64,000 nucleotides of DNA from Alteromonas sp. C1M14 (GCF_018860965.1 NZ_JAHKQF010000015.1:186001-250000), one strand, 5' to 3'; counted from the first letter of the stretch, positions 55,938-64,000 are shown. Numbers and translations: made by a program. Notes: generated from the sequence alone by a model not told the origin.

Positions 55938-56490
55938 TCCATATATTAATTTGCGTTACGTTGGCGTTATTTGCTCGGTTAATTAGGGTCATTCTGCCCC
56001 CAGCGATGTCCACTTCATGATTACTCTGATAGAACATCCGCGAAATATCATTCCGATGCTTCTGAGAACTTCTTGTGGCAACGATGCTTGCGGGGTAAAC
56101 CACAAGAGAGACAGCAGCCAGTGCCAACAGTCCGAAAAAGAGAACCGGAGAGAGGGTGGGTTCAACGTAAAGAGAAAACAAACTCATTCCCACACTCAGT
56201 ACCAAAACTATAGATGTGGATTTACGTAAACGCATAACTTTCGCAAAGTTTTTTTCTGCTGCCAATAAAATACCGAGGCGCTTTTTCCACAGTTGCTCGG
56301 TCTCTAAAGGGGTATGTTCAACGAAAAGATGAGGCTTGTGCTCATGCTCAAAAAGGGCTTTGCTTTCTGGCAAACCTTGAGATTGTGGACAGGTAAAGTC
56401 GTTTACCGCCAGCTTATCGTTCGCACTGTTATCTGCCTCTAGGCTAATAACGGTATGTTCATGTTGTGATGTGTTGTCTACTAATTTCAC
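55921..56490 (-). CDS. Unknown two-helix membrane protein heading the cellulose operon
   Basis: A 189-residue protein I do not recognise. A hydrophilic acidic N-terminal region (1-65) and a charged segment (66-90, WKKRLGILLAAEKNFAKVMR) precede two transmembrane helices (about 91-109 and 113-137). A C-terminal tail (138-189) has an NRANNANVTQINIW stretch. The start is a GTG with a GAGAG ribosome site. It overlaps bcsA by 17 bases, so it should be made together with the synthase. It occupies the place where bcsR/bcsQ lie in other organisms but does not resemble either. A Bcs accessory role is inference. Confidence 0.7.
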   Translation of the reverse strand: MKLVDNTSQHEHTVISLEADNSANDKLAVNDFTCPQSQGLPESKALFEHEHKPHLFVEHTPLETEQLWKKRLGILLAAEKNFAKVMRLRKSTSIVLVLSVGMSLFSLYVEPTLSPVLFFGLLALAAVSLVVYPASIVATRSSQKHRNDISRMFYQSNHEVDIAGGRMTLINRANNANVTQINIWNDEFG

Positions 56491-56844
56491 CGCAAATTCT
56501 CTCTAACTTGATGACGAGTTAATTTTACTGCCACCCTAAAAAAGAGAGTATTGACGATTCCATACCTTACTAGAGCTATTTATACCCATCCAATTGAGGC
56601 TTACCAGAACGGGCCTACAACAACACGTCCTACCACTTAGTATTCCCAAGGCCTACAGAGGAGTTCACAACATTTCAAAAAAGCAAATTTTTATTTTTAC
56701 GCCTTAAAAAGGCGATGGATATTTAATCAAATATGGTTTTTTATTATCCCCCATTGCCCTTGTCATCATAAAAAAATGCCGCTCACCTAAGATGAACGGC
56801 ATGAATGGGAGAAGGCAATTAGGTTACTTCATCGGTATCCTCAA
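56491..56844. other. Intergenic region upstream of the bcs operon (354 bases)
   Basis: No gene is visible. It contains the terminator of the DUF885 gene (56769-56803) and a small hairpin CGCCTT-AAA-AAGGCG (56700-56714). The promoter of the leftward cellulose operon must lie here, but I see no convincing -35/-10 pair. Confidence 0.5.
56769..56803 (-). terminator. Rho-independent terminator after the DUF885 gene
   Basis: On the reverse strand, ATGCCG pairs with CGGCAT around a partly paired loop, followed by seven T. It begins 42 bases past the stop. Confidence 0.85.
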
Positions 56845-58728
56845 CTACCCCTCACTCTGTTGTTCTACAATCCAGCGATTCAACTGTTCCTTCACCATAC
56901 TCATAGGGCGAGCTCCTGGTAGTAAGATTTGGTCATGGAAGGCGCGAACATCAAATTTATCCCCTAATGCCGTTCTTGCTTTATGCTCTAACTCCACAAA
57001 CGTAAGCATACCCAATTTGTAACCTAGCGCTTGTCCCGGCCAAGCCATATAACGCTCAACTTCGGGGACCACATCTGACAACGAGGTACCTGTGGTGGTA
57101 TGGAAATAGTCTATGGCCTGTTCCCGCGTCCAATGCTTATAGTGTAAGCCCGTATCTACCACCAATCGAACGGCGCGATAAAGTTCGGCTTGCAAGCGTC
57201 CAAGATCCCCTAACGGATCCTTGTCATACATGCCCATATACTCACTTGTAAAATATTCTGAATATAACGCCCACCCCTCAACATAAGCATTGTAAGGGGC
57301 GTTTTGACGCAATATTCCAATATCCTGCTGCGCCATATTTAACGCGATTTGAAAGTGATGGCCAGGCACCGCTTCATGATAGGTAAGAGTTTTAAGGCCA
57401 AACTTAGGCACCGCCGCCATATCACGAAGATTTATCCAGTAAATGCCAGGTCGGGTGCCATCCAAGGAAGGCGGCGAGTAAAAGCCTCCCGCTTCCCCAG
57501 CTTCGGATACCGGGGGGATCCGTCTTACCTCCACATTTTGTTTTGGTAATGTTCCATAAAACTCTGGCGCTTTATCCATTACTTGATGAATTTGCTCGTT
57601 TAAGTATTCCAACAGCGCTTGGCGGCCTTCATCGGTATCGGCATACACCTGACCGTCAAGGGTGGCGAGGACTTTCATTCGCTCCCCCACAGTACCTTCG
57701 CCATAGCCATTTTCCTGCAAAATACCATCCATTTTGCTAGAAATACGCGCCACTTCAGATAACCCTAGTTGATGAATTTCTTCGGCGGTCATCTCTGAAT
57801 CACCTAAGAAGCGGATCTGATGGGTATAAAATTCCTCGCCTTGGGGCTGGGACCAGATGCCATCATTGTTGCTGGCTTTGCGCTCACTTTCTACTACCGC
57901 ATCTCTGGCGCGGTTATAGGCTGGGTAGACCACCGATTTAACCAGCTCTGTCGCTTGTGCCGTCCAGATTGCTTTTTGTTCTTCGGTTATCCCGTCTATT
58001 TTCCCAAGCTTATTGGCAAAGGTGGTCACCAATTCATGGTTAGCCGGTTGCGCTTCTAAAAAACGGTTAAAGAAAGCCAGCGTCTTCGGATGGAGCTTTT
58101 TCGGTAAGATGATCCCATTGGCTTCATCGGCTTTAAATTTCGTTACCACCTGGTCAACAAACTCTCCCATATTGGCCAACCGGGTTAAATAAGCCTCAAT
58201 TTCTACCTCATTAGATACCGACTGCTGTACCTGCATTAATTTTGGCACATCGATAAGGGGCCCAGATATTTGATTGATAATGTACGGTAGGTGTCCTCCC
58301 CAGGTATCAATGTAACCGCCGGTAAAATCCACATCGCCGGTATAATATTCAAAGATATTTGTGAGGATCTGCTGATGCATTTTAGCGTCTTCATCTAAAT
58401 GCGCGGTTTTTACATTGCTCATCGCTTGTCGCGCTTCTTGCATGGTTTGTTGTAATCTTTCAAGGCCACTAACGGTGTAATCAGGAAAACGGCTATTGTA
58501 CTCTCCCCCCGCCTGCTCTTGTTCGATTGCCAACATTGTGGCTAATGTGGGCTGTTGGCGTAAAAATTTTTGAGTATATAAATTCACTTGTTCATCTAGC
58601 AGCATGCGAGCCGCATTCACTTGTTCTTCGGATTGCGTTGGCAAATCCCCTGCTTCGGGCGTGGAAGGCTGACAGCCACTAAGGCTTCCGGTAACCAATA
58701 GAGCAAGTGCAATGGCATTTAACTTCAT
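56845..58728 (-). CDS. DUF885 family lipoprotein, putative zinc peptidase
   Basis: A 627-residue envelope protein with a lipobox (LSGC, Cys19). The zinc motif is HExxxGH, seen as TYHEAVPGHHFQ at about 443-454, with a downstream EGWALYSEYF block that holds the third ligand Glu. This is the DUF885 group, believed to be metallopeptidases related to M3/carboxypeptidase Taq, commonly found in marine bacteria. The ATG has AGGGGA upstream. It is divergent from the chemoreceptor gene. Peptidase activity is inferred from the motif. Confidence 0.9.
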   Translation of the reverse strand: MKLNAIALALLVTGSLSGCQPSTPEAGDLPTQSEEQVNAARMLLDEQVNLYTQKFLRQQPTLATMLAIEQEQAGGEYNSRFPDYTVSGLERLQQTMQEARQAMSNVKTAHLDEDAKMHQQILTNIFEYYTGDVDFTGGYIDTWGGHLPYIINQISGPLIDVPKLMQVQQSVSNEVEIEAYLTRLANMGEFVDQVVTKFKADEANGIILPKKLHPKTLAFFNRFLEAQPANHELVTTFANKLGKIDGITEEQKAIWTAQATELVKSVVYPAYNRARDAVVESERKASNNDGIWSQPQGEEFYTHQIRFLGDSEMTAEEIHQLGLSEVARISSKMDGILQENGYGEGTVGERMKVLATLDGQVYADTDEGRQALLEYLNEQIHQVMDKAPEFYGTLPKQNVEVRRIPPVSEAGEAGGFYSPPSLDGTRPGIYWINLRDMAAVPKFGLKTLTYHEAVPGHHFQIALNMAQQDIGILRQNAPYNAYVEGWALYSEYFTSEYMGMYDKDPLGDLGRLQAELYRAVRLVVDTGLHYKHWTREQAIDYFHTTTGTSLSDVVPEVERYMAWPGQALGYKLGMLTFVELEHKARTALGDKFDVRAFHDQILLPGARPMSMVKEQLNRWIVEQQSEG

Positions 58729-58817
58729 GTAATCCCCTGATATGAATATGTTATTTATTGAACATTTAATGGGCTGATGGTGGTTTACTCACCTGGGCGC
58801 CGACAAATGTACTTTCT

Positions 58818-58831
58818 CTGATTTATATCAA
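58818..58831. promoter_or_regulatory. FNR-like site between the DUF885 and chemoreceptor genes
   Basis: CTGATTTATATCAA (reverse strand TTGATATAAATCAG) matches 9 of 10 fixed bases of TTGAT-N4-ATCAA. It lies 91 bases from the DUF885 start and about 92 from the chemoreceptor start. No -10 element fits a -41.5 position for either gene. Confidence 0.4.
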
Positions 58832-58922
58832 TTTATTTTCTTCTTGGGCCCTTTGTGGGCTCAAGCAGTCGACATTTGTTTTTTTAATGGGTTATCGTAG
58901 TGTTCTTTCTTATCCAGTTATC

Positions 58923-60161
58923 ATGAGTATGTTCCTCACGTTTTACAAATACATTGAGAAAACTTTTTTTCATACACTAAACAGAAAAATAGTGGGCAAC
59001 ATTGGCTTCCTATTTGTGCTTCAGCTCGTCATTTTCTCGCTGCTTTTTTATGCATTTTCCGATATAAACAACGCCCATAATGACCTCTTCAAACCGGCAT
59101 TCATTGTGGCAATTGTGGTCAGTATGGCAGGCTTTGTATTTACCCTGTTTTATTTACGATACCTTATTGTGCGTCCAGTGAGAGCCTTGCTAGACACCTT
59201 GCACAATATAAATCACACCCAAGGGGATTTACGTACCCAATTGCCGGCATTTACCCAAGATGAGTTTCGAGAACTCTCCGACGCCTATAATTTATTTACC
59301 CACAATCTAAATACGCTGATGTCACAAATTCAACATCAGGCTGAGGGCACGTCTACAACCAACGAGCAAATGGCCACCATGGTGGATGATGCATCAAACA
59401 AAGCTGAACACCAAAAAACCTACAGCCACGAAGTCGCCGCTAAAACACGGCAAGTCAATGAGGGTATTGAACATATAGTCAAAAATAGTGAAGAGGTGGC
59501 GTTGAGCAACAAAGATAACTTATCTGCGGCCAACCTAGCCAATTGCACCTTGAATGAATCACAAACCCAATTGCGAAAAATCACTCATTTACTTTCGGTC
59601 TTTTCTCAAACCGTTCATGGTTTACAAGACAATGCTGGCAATGTAAGACATATTTTAAAAATGGTAGAGGAATTTGCCGATCAAACCAATTTACTGGCGT
59701 TAAATGCCGCCATTGAAGCCGCACGAGCTGGTGATGCGGGCCGGGGGTTTGCGGTAGTGGCCGACGAAGTGCGAGCCCTGTCAGGAAAAGTCGCCAATGC
59801 CACGGGACAAATAAGTGCGTTTCTCAATGACATGGAACGGTTGGTGAACGATACTCAAGCAGAGTCCGAGCAATTGATACACGCCTCGGAGCAAATGGAA
59901 ACAAACCTGAATGGCACCATGAAAACTTTCACAAAAATGACCCAGGATTTTCAGAATAACATGGTGCATTTCGGCAGTATTACCGAGGAAGTAGACGGTT
60001 TAAAACGGCAATACCAAGACACCCTAACTGCCGTTGATAACATCACCGCGCTAAGCGAAAATATGCAGCAACAACTACAAACCATTCGACAGCAATCCAT
60101 CGATGCACAAGCCCTTGCGCAAACCACAACCACGCGGCTGTCTCGCTTTCTAGATACCTAA
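58923..60161 (+). CDS. Methyl-accepting chemotaxis protein with almost no periplasmic domain
   Basis: A 412-residue chemoreceptor. Two transmembrane helices (about 26-44 and 60-82 from this ATG) are separated by only about 15 residues, so no ligand domain exists outside. A HAMP domain follows ([14 protein letters not shown] to FREL), then a coiled-coil signalling domain with the hairpin tip [41 protein letters not shown]. It has one or more methylation helices. Start codons at 58887 and 58923 are both without a clear ribosome site; 58923 fits relatives better. It may sense membrane or cytoplasmic state. Confidence 0.9.
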   Translation: MSMFLTFYKYIEKTFFHTLNRKIVGNIGFLFVLQLVIFSLLFYAFSDINNAHNDLFKPAFIVAIVVSMAGFVFTLFYLRYLIVRPVRALLDTLHNINHTQGDLRTQLPAFTQDEFRELSDAYNLFTHNLNTLMSQIQHQAEGTSTTNEQMATMVDDASNKAEHQKTYSHEVAAKTRQVNEGIEHIVKNSEEVALSNKDNLSAANLANCTLNESQTQLRKITHLLSVFSQTVHGLQDNAGNVRHILKMVEEFADQTNLLALNAAIEAARAGDAGRGFAVVADEVRALSGKVANATGQISAFLNDMERLVNDTQAESEQLIHASEQMETNLNGTMKTFTKMTQDFQNNMVHFGSITEEVDGLKRQYQDTLTAVDNITALSENMQQQLQTIRQQSIDAQALAQTTTTRLSRFLDT

Positions 60162-60178
60162 AAATATCGATTATAGAC

Positions 60179-60203
60179 AAAAAAAAGCCCTCTAGGAGGG
60201 CTT
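60179..60203 (-). terminator. Rho-independent terminator of the small Cys-motif gene
   Basis: Stem AAGCCCTC/GAGGGCTT with a TAG loop. On the reverse strand it is followed by a run of T (the A run from 60179). On the forward strand only four A follow, so it is oriented mainly to stop the 60223-60441 gene, though it also sits 24 bases after the chemoreceptor stop. Confidence 0.85.
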
Positions 60204-60222
60204 AAAAGTGAACATAAAGTGG

Positions 60223-60441
60223 TTAGGCAATACGTAATGCAGCCATTGACTTTATTGGTTGAGGAAAGGGATAACTGGCATCGAGAATCACTTTACTACC
60301 ATCGCTAAACTCATATTCCGTTAATGTGTCTGAAAGGGGGTGGCATCGTTTGCACATTCTAAAACATTGCAACCAGACGTGGGCGTCGTCTGTTCTAATT
60401 GCTTGTTCAGCTTGTGAACGATGTATAGCAGATACAGTCAT
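60223..60441 (-). CDS. Small unknown protein with a Cys-x3-Cys-x2-Cys-His motif
   Basis: A 72-residue soluble protein that I do not recognise. Cys26, Cys30, Cys33 and His34 cluster in LQCFRMCKRCHPL and could bind a metal or Fe-S centre. The second half (EYEFSDGSKVILDASYPFPQ) looks like a small strand-rich unit. Evidence that it is a real gene is good: a GGAG ribosome site eight bases before the ATG, an FNR-type site and -10 element upstream with exact class II geometry, and a terminator 20 bases after the stop. It probably acts under low oxygen or redox stress, which is inference. Confidence 0.75.
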   Translation of the reverse strand: MTVSAIHRSQAEQAIRTDDAHVWLQCFRMCKRCHPLSDTLTEYEFSDGSKVILDASYPFPQPIKSMAALRIA

Positions 60442-60517
60442 GTTGATATCTCCGATATGGGCCTGAAGGCTTTCGACGAACTACCTGCGAAAGAAACCGT
60501 AAAGTAATAAATTAAGA

Positions 60518-60566
60518 GAGTACTACTGTAAAGAAACATTCCATGAAATACTTTGATCTACTTCAA
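60518..60566 (-). promoter_or_regulatory. FNR-type class II promoter of the small Cys-motif gene
   Basis: The site TTGAT-CTAC-TTCAA (60553-60566) matches 9 of 10 fixed bases of the FNR box. A TACAGT -10 hexamer (60530-60525, reverse strand) predicts a start at 60518; the centre of the site is then exactly at -41.5, the normal class II position. The leader would be 76 bases. Confidence 0.65.
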
Positions 60567-60663
60567 GTATGTTTACATTCTAAAGATAGCCCAACTTACA
60601 AGATTAATGAGAATTATTTATTACATAGAGAAAACCCGACGTTATAACGCTCACAACACCTAA

Positions 60664-61593
60664 CTAGCGGGAAATGGGGAAATATCCTTGTTGTTTCAGC
60701 AGACCAAAAATATGCTCACATTTAACGGTTATAAACTCTTTTAGTAGACGAACCGATGGGGTAATCAATTGCCTAGTGGGACAAATTAACCACAACTGGC
60801 TATCTGGGGGGCTGTAAGAAGGCATAACCGGAACGACTCGACCGGCCAGCACATCATCTGACATATCCAGTAAGGATTTATTAGCGATCCCTTTTCCTGC
60901 CACACACCACCGTCTAACAAGCTCGGCATCGTTGGAAGCTCGGTTACTATGCATCCTCACCTTGGTGACTTGTCCCTGGTGTTCCAACGCCCAGTGGTCG
61001 TAAACCTTATCGTACAATTGATAAAGTAGACCGTTGTGATGTTGCAATTCATCTAAAGCGCTGGGGGTACCAACGTTCTGCAGGTAAGCAGGCGAGGCGC
61101 ACAAAATACGCGGCACATCACAAATTTTAAACCCGTACAAATGACTATCTTTTGGCGATCCGTACCGTAGCGCCAAATCCACCGGATCCCGATAAAAATC
61201 GATATTGCTATCGGAGATGTGTAATTTCACCCGCAAGGCCGGATGTTGCGCCATAAATTCATCAAGCCAAGGCAACACCTTATTGCGGCCAAAATCCGAA
61301 GAAACAGATAAACGAATTTCGCCTTCGATTTGGTCTTTTTGATTACGTACTTCTTGTTCAATATTGCCTAGCATGTTGAACGCATGCTCGAGGGTAGGCA
61401 GAAAGCGTTCACCGGCAGGAGATAACCGTAAATGGCGTGTGGAACGAATAAACAACTCTGTACCAAAGTGTTTTTCTACTCGCTTTACCGCGGCACTAGC
61501 CGTAGCGGTTTGCACCGATAGGTGCTCGCCAGCTTCCTTAATACTTTGAAACTTTGCCACATTTATAACAATGCGAAGATCTTCTACGTTCAT
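60664..61593 (-). CDS. LysR-family transcriptional regulator
   Basis: A 309-residue regulator with a winged helix-turn-helix (about residues 1-60: LRIVINVAKFQSIKEAGEHLSVQTATASAAVKRVEK) and a LysR substrate domain from about 92 (IRLSVSSDFGRNKVLPWLDEF). It belongs to the CrgA-like clade by its C-terminal DSQLWLICPTRQLITPSVRLL block. It is divergent from a nitroreductase gene, which suggests it controls that gene and the following oxidoreductase gene, as is common for these small oxidative-stress sets. The inducer is unknown. Confidence 0.9.
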   Translation of the reverse strand: MNVEDLRIVINVAKFQSIKEAGEHLSVQTATASAAVKRVEKHFGTELFIRSTRHLRLSPAGERFLPTLEHAFNMLGNIEQEVRNQKDQIEGEIRLSVSSDFGRNKVLPWLDEFMAQHPALRVKLHISDSNIDFYRDPVDLALRYGSPKDSHLYGFKICDVPRILCASPAYLQNVGTPSALDELQHHNGLLYQLYDKVYDHWALEHQGQVTKVRMHSNRASNDAELVRRWCVAGKGIANKSLLDMSDDVLAGRVVPVMPSYSPPDSQLWLICPTRQLITPSVRLLKEFITVKCEHIFGLLKQQGYFPISR

Positions 61594-61595
61594 AA

Positions 61596-61614
61596 TATCA
61601 ATTTATTTTTGATA
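61596..61614. promoter_or_regulatory. Candidate LysR operator at the regulator start
   Basis: Inverted repeat TATCAA-N7-TTGATA in the 115-base region between the LysR gene and the nitroreductase gene, three bases before the LysR ATG on its strand. This position fits autorepression. Confidence 0.4.
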
Positions 61615-61708
61615 ATAATTCAAAGTTTACATTGTTTTTAGTTGAATAAATAGGGGTTACACTTCACGGACTTGATGCAATATTTCCCATTTATTTTTAG
61701 GATTATTT

Positions 61709-62365
61709 ATGACTCACCCCATTATTGACGAACTAAATCAACGCCATACCGTGAAGCATTATGACGCTACCCGCAAAGTCTCTAAACAAAATCTAGAGGT
61801 ACTTTGCGAAGCGCTAAGGTTATCGCCTTCCTCTATTAATTCCCAACCATGGAAATTTATTGTGATTGAGAGCGAAGACGCAAAACAACGCTTTCATGAC
61901 ACCTTTGAAAACAAATTTCAGTTTAATCAAAAGCACGCAAAAACTGCATCACATACCATTTTGTTCGCTTACAACCCTCGCTATACCCGTGAAGACTATG
62001 CCAAGGTTGTGGATCAGCAAATTGCAGACGGGCGGATGAAAAAAGAAGACAGAGAGCAAGGCTTTGGCGCCTATGCTTTTGTTGATCTTAATACCGCCGA
62101 AAATGGCGTAAATGCAGCGTGGACAAAGGCCCAAACATACTTAGCATTAGGCAATGCCATGCATACATTAGCTAGGTTAGGTATTGATTCCACCCCCATG
62201 GAAGGGGTGGATAAAGATCTTATCGCCCGCTATTTCGGTAAAGAACTTGACGGCTATGTGTGTGAAGTGGCATTGGCCATTGGTTATCATGATGAACAAC
62301 AAGATTACAATGCTCAGTTACCAAAATCCCGTTTACCAAAAGATGACATCATCACCGTCGTATAA
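61709..62365 (+). CDS. NfsB-like FMN nitroreductase/dihydropteridine reductase
   Basis: A 218-residue flavoprotein. N-terminal blocks RHTVKHYDATRKVS and EALRLSPSSINSQPWKFIVI bind FMN, and the C-terminal GKELDGYVCEVALAIGYH closes the site. NfsB-type enzymes reduce quinones and nitro compounds using NAD(P)H in two-electron steps. AGGATTATTT precedes the ATG. It is divergent from the LysR gene and followed 105 bases later by an MDR-type oxidoreductase; together they look like a redox-detoxifying set. Confidence 0.92.
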   Translation: MTHPIIDELNQRHTVKHYDATRKVSKQNLEVLCEALRLSPSSINSQPWKFIVIESEDAKQRFHDTFENKFQFNQKHAKTASHTILFAYNPRYTREDYAKVVDQQIADGRMKKEDREQGFGAYAFVDLNTAENGVNAAWTKAQTYLALGNAMHTLARLGIDSTPMEGVDKDLIARYFGKELDGYVCEVALAIGYHDEQQDYNAQLPKSRLPKDDIITVV

Positions 62366-62469
62366 TGTGTTGCTAGGGTAATAGTGAATATGACGATGCT
62401 GAATAGCCAAGCTATGCCGTTGTGCATTAACCTAGCCAAACAGTGATATAACCACCGTTGAGTAAAATA

Positions 62470-63480
62470 ATGAAAGCAGTCGTACTGAAAAAACCAGGTG
62501 GCCTAGACCAGATCGCCCTTTGTGAGCGTGATGAAACGGTGCCCGGCCCCACAGAAATTAAAGTGGCGATCAAAGCCAGTTCATTGAATTATCATGATCT
62601 TCTTGTGGCCCAAGGCCACATGCCTACCGAAACGGATCGGATCCTCATGTCTGATGGCGCAGGTATAGTGGAACAGGTCGGTGAAGAAGTAACGGAATTC
62701 GCCGTGGGTGATGCGGTGGTCTCAACTTTCTTTCCCCAATGGTTAAACGGCCCGGCTACCACCCCGGTAGGCAACTTTGCCCAGACACCCGGCGATGGGG
62801 TGGACGGTATGGCGGCTGAGTATGTTGTCCGTTCCACTAGCGCCTTTACCCATGCACCTAAGGGCTGGCGACACGAGGAATCTGCCACCATTACCACCGC
62901 CGGCTTAACCGCTTGGCGGGCACTGGTTGTCGATGGCAAAATTAAAGCTGGCGACACCATTTTAACCCTGGGTACAGGGGGCGTATCGCTAGCGGCCCTG
63001 CAAATTGGCAAGCTCATGGGCGCAAAGGTGATCATCACCTCCTCATCCGATGACAAACTGAGCAAAGCCAAAGCCTTGGGAGCCGATGTCACCATCAACT
63101 ATCGCACCACCCCCAACTGGGCGGAAGCCGTGCTTGCTGCTACCCATGGCAAAGGCGTGGATCATGTTATCGAATTAGGTGGCCCCAATACCCTTAACCA
63201 ATCCATAGAGGCCGTGCGTGTGGGCGGCCACATTTCATTGATTGGGGTACTAACCGGGTTTCAAGGTGATATTGCCACCGCATCCATTATGGCCAAACAG
63301 GTTCGTTTGCAAGGCTTAATTGTGGGTTCAAAACAAGATCAAATGGAGTATATCAAGGCCCTTAATGCCAGTGACATTCGGCCCATCATTGATAAAACTT
63401 TTGCTTTTGACGCGCTGGCAGAAGCCTTTGACTATCAACAATCCGGTAGTCATTTTGGTAAAATTTGCCTAACTTGGTAA
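62470..63480 (+). CDS. MDR-superfamily NAD(P)-dependent oxidoreductase (quinone-oxidoreductase-like)
   Basis: A 336-residue enzyme with a GroES-like N-terminal domain (SLNYHDLLVAQGHMPTE; GVDGMAAEYV) and a Rossmann domain (LTLGTGGVSLAALQIGKLMG, then IELGGPNTL). The cysteines of zinc-binding alcohol dehydrogenases are absent, so it is probably a zinc-free quinone or enone reductase. The ATG at 62470 was chosen; an upstream TTG (62458) is possible. A terminator follows. Confidence 0.9.
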   Translation: MKAVVLKKPGGLDQIALCERDETVPGPTEIKVAIKASSLNYHDLLVAQGHMPTETDRILMSDGAGIVEQVGEEVTEFAVGDAVVSTFFPQWLNGPATTPVGNFAQTPGDGVDGMAAEYVVRSTSAFTHAPKGWRHEESATITTAGLTAWRALVVDGKIKAGDTILTLGTGGVSLAALQIGKLMGAKVIITSSSDDKLSKAKALGADVTINYRTTPNWAEAVLAATHGKGVDHVIELGGPNTLNQSIEAVRVGGHISLIGVLTGFQGDIATASIMAKQVRLQGLIVGSKQDQMEYIKALNASDIRPIIDKTFAFDALAEAFDYQQSGSHFGKICLTW

Positions 63481-63488
63481 CCTTTTGT

Positions 63489-63521
63489 AAACCGATGCCT
63501 GTTGGTGCATCGGTTTTGCTT
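63489..63521 (+). terminator. Rho-independent terminator after the MDR oxidoreductase gene
   Basis: Ten-base arms AAACCGATGC/GCATCGGTTT around an eight-base loop, followed by TGCTTTTT. It starts eight bases after the stop. Confidence 0.88.
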
Positions 63522-63580
63522 TTTGTTGCATTGTTCGCCACTATGGCAGCAAATACCCCTTCTTTGGTATCACCCCGTTT

Positions 63581-64000
63581 ATGCAAATTACCGTTATACC
63601 GCCTCTAACAGCACACAGCATTTGTAACGCTACGGTTGTTATTCCCGTTTTCGAAAATTCAACCGGGACGCTGACTTCCAGTATCCTCGGTGATGAGGCC
63701 GCGAAAGCTGCTCTAGCCTGTCTTAAAAAAGAAGACTTTAGCGGTACGAAAAACACCCTTCGGTATTTAATCGATTTGCCTGCATGTCCATTTTCTCACG
63801 TCTTGTTTTTAGGCTTAGGCGAAAAACAGGCATTGACTGAATATGGCTGGAAAAAAGCCCTCGACAGTCTGTCTACGGTGCTTGGTCAGTGGAAGGTTGA
63901 AAACCTTGTTATCGCCGTGCCTGATGGTGCCTTTTCATCCATCAGCGGTATTGAACTTGCGTGTATGGCGACAATGGATACTCATTATCAGTTTACCCGC
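63581..64000 (+). CDS. M17 leucyl aminopeptidase family, N-terminal part cut by the right window edge
   Basis: An open frame from ATG at 63581 runs to the window end (140 codons). The translation has a beta-strand start (ITVIPPLTAHS), the FLGLGEKQALTEYGWKKAL turn-and-helix region and a following NLVIAVPDG strand, which match the N-terminal domain of PepA-type leucyl aminopeptidases. The catalytic domain with the metal sites lies outside the window. No ribosome site is obvious, so the exact start is unsure. The ORF on the other strand here is a shadow. Confidence 0.75.
   Translation, partial: MQITVIPPLTAHSICNATVVIPVFENSTGTLTSSILGDEAAKAALACLKKEDFSGTKNTLRYLIDLPACPFSHVLFLGLGEKQALTEYGWKKALDSLSTVLGQWKVENLVIAVPDGAFSSISGIELACMATMDTHYQFTR

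Noticed and set aside
62592-63098. 168-codon reverse frame inside the MDR oxidoreductase gene
   Set aside because: Antisense to a conserved Rossmann domain; codon bias of the sense gene explains it.
1-64000. tRNA, rRNA, CRISPR arrays, insertion sequences, toxin-antitoxin pairs and integrase-type islands
   Set aside because: None was seen on either strand; all long open frames belong to recognisable or plausible chromosomal genes, and no regular spaced repeats or transposase motifs were found.

Overview
The window reads as chromosomal DNA of a marine gammaproteobacterium close to Alteromonas/Aestuariibacter (family Alteromonadaceae). The cues are the exosortase-A (XrtA) exopolysaccharide locus, the glnE-hldE neighbourhood, the minCDE-acpH block, the secreted peptidases, and protein sequences that look alteromonad throughout. 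Genus is inference. No rRNA, tRNA, CRISPR array, insertion sequence or prophage was recognised.

Region 1 (1-17.5 kb) is an XrtA-type exopolysaccharide locus with two divergent arms. The leftward arm (about 11.3 kb down to the left edge) encodes the lipid-linked sugar transferase, XrtA fused to an EpsI-like domain, a FemAB-like acyltransferase, a Wzy/ligase-type membrane protein, a family 2 glycosyltransferase, a flippase, three sulfotransferases (one cut by the window edge) and an exported beta-helix protein. The rightward arm encodes the Wza-like exporter, Wzz-like chain-length protein, tyrosine autokinase and an outer-membrane barrel. It ends at a strong bidirectional terminator facing the XrtA-associated ATPase. 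The product is probably a sulfated polysaccharide.

Region 2 (17.5-30.4 kb) holds hldE, a GIY-YIG protein, a DUF350 membrane protein, glnE, a TcpQ-like protein, an LpxL-family acyltransferase, a DUF3081 protein, and a four-gene envelope operon (MMPL/RND permease, LolA-like protein, two outer-membrane barrels). Region 3 (30.6-46 kb) holds a FadE-like acyl-CoA dehydrogenase behind a FadR-like operator, a GGDEF-EAL protein coupled to tdk, a serine hydrolase, a serine hydroxymethyltransferase with a divergent LysR regulator, upp, two exported peptidases, acpH and minCDE.

Region 4 (46-56.5 kb) holds an ArdC-like protein whose zinc-protease motif is destroyed, followed by a compact cellulose operon: an unknown two-TM protein, then bcsA, bcsB, bcsZ and a short bcsC, all overlapping. 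BcsA has an intact PilZ motif. A nine-base C tract in bcsZ could make the operon phase variable. Region 5 (56.8-64 kb) holds a DUF885 peptidase, a chemoreceptor with almost no periplasmic domain, a 72-residue Cys-motif protein with an FNR-type promoter at -41.5, a LysR/nitroreductase/MDR-oxidoreductase set, and the start of an M17 aminopeptidase at the right edge.

The best candidates for undescribed biology are the FNR-promoter small protein (60.2-60.6 kb), the zinc-motif-less ArdC homologue, the unknown first gene and the C9 tract of the bcs operon, and the MMPL/LolA-like/two-barrel envelope operon. All function calls rest on reading the sequence and on family knowledge; no search was run.
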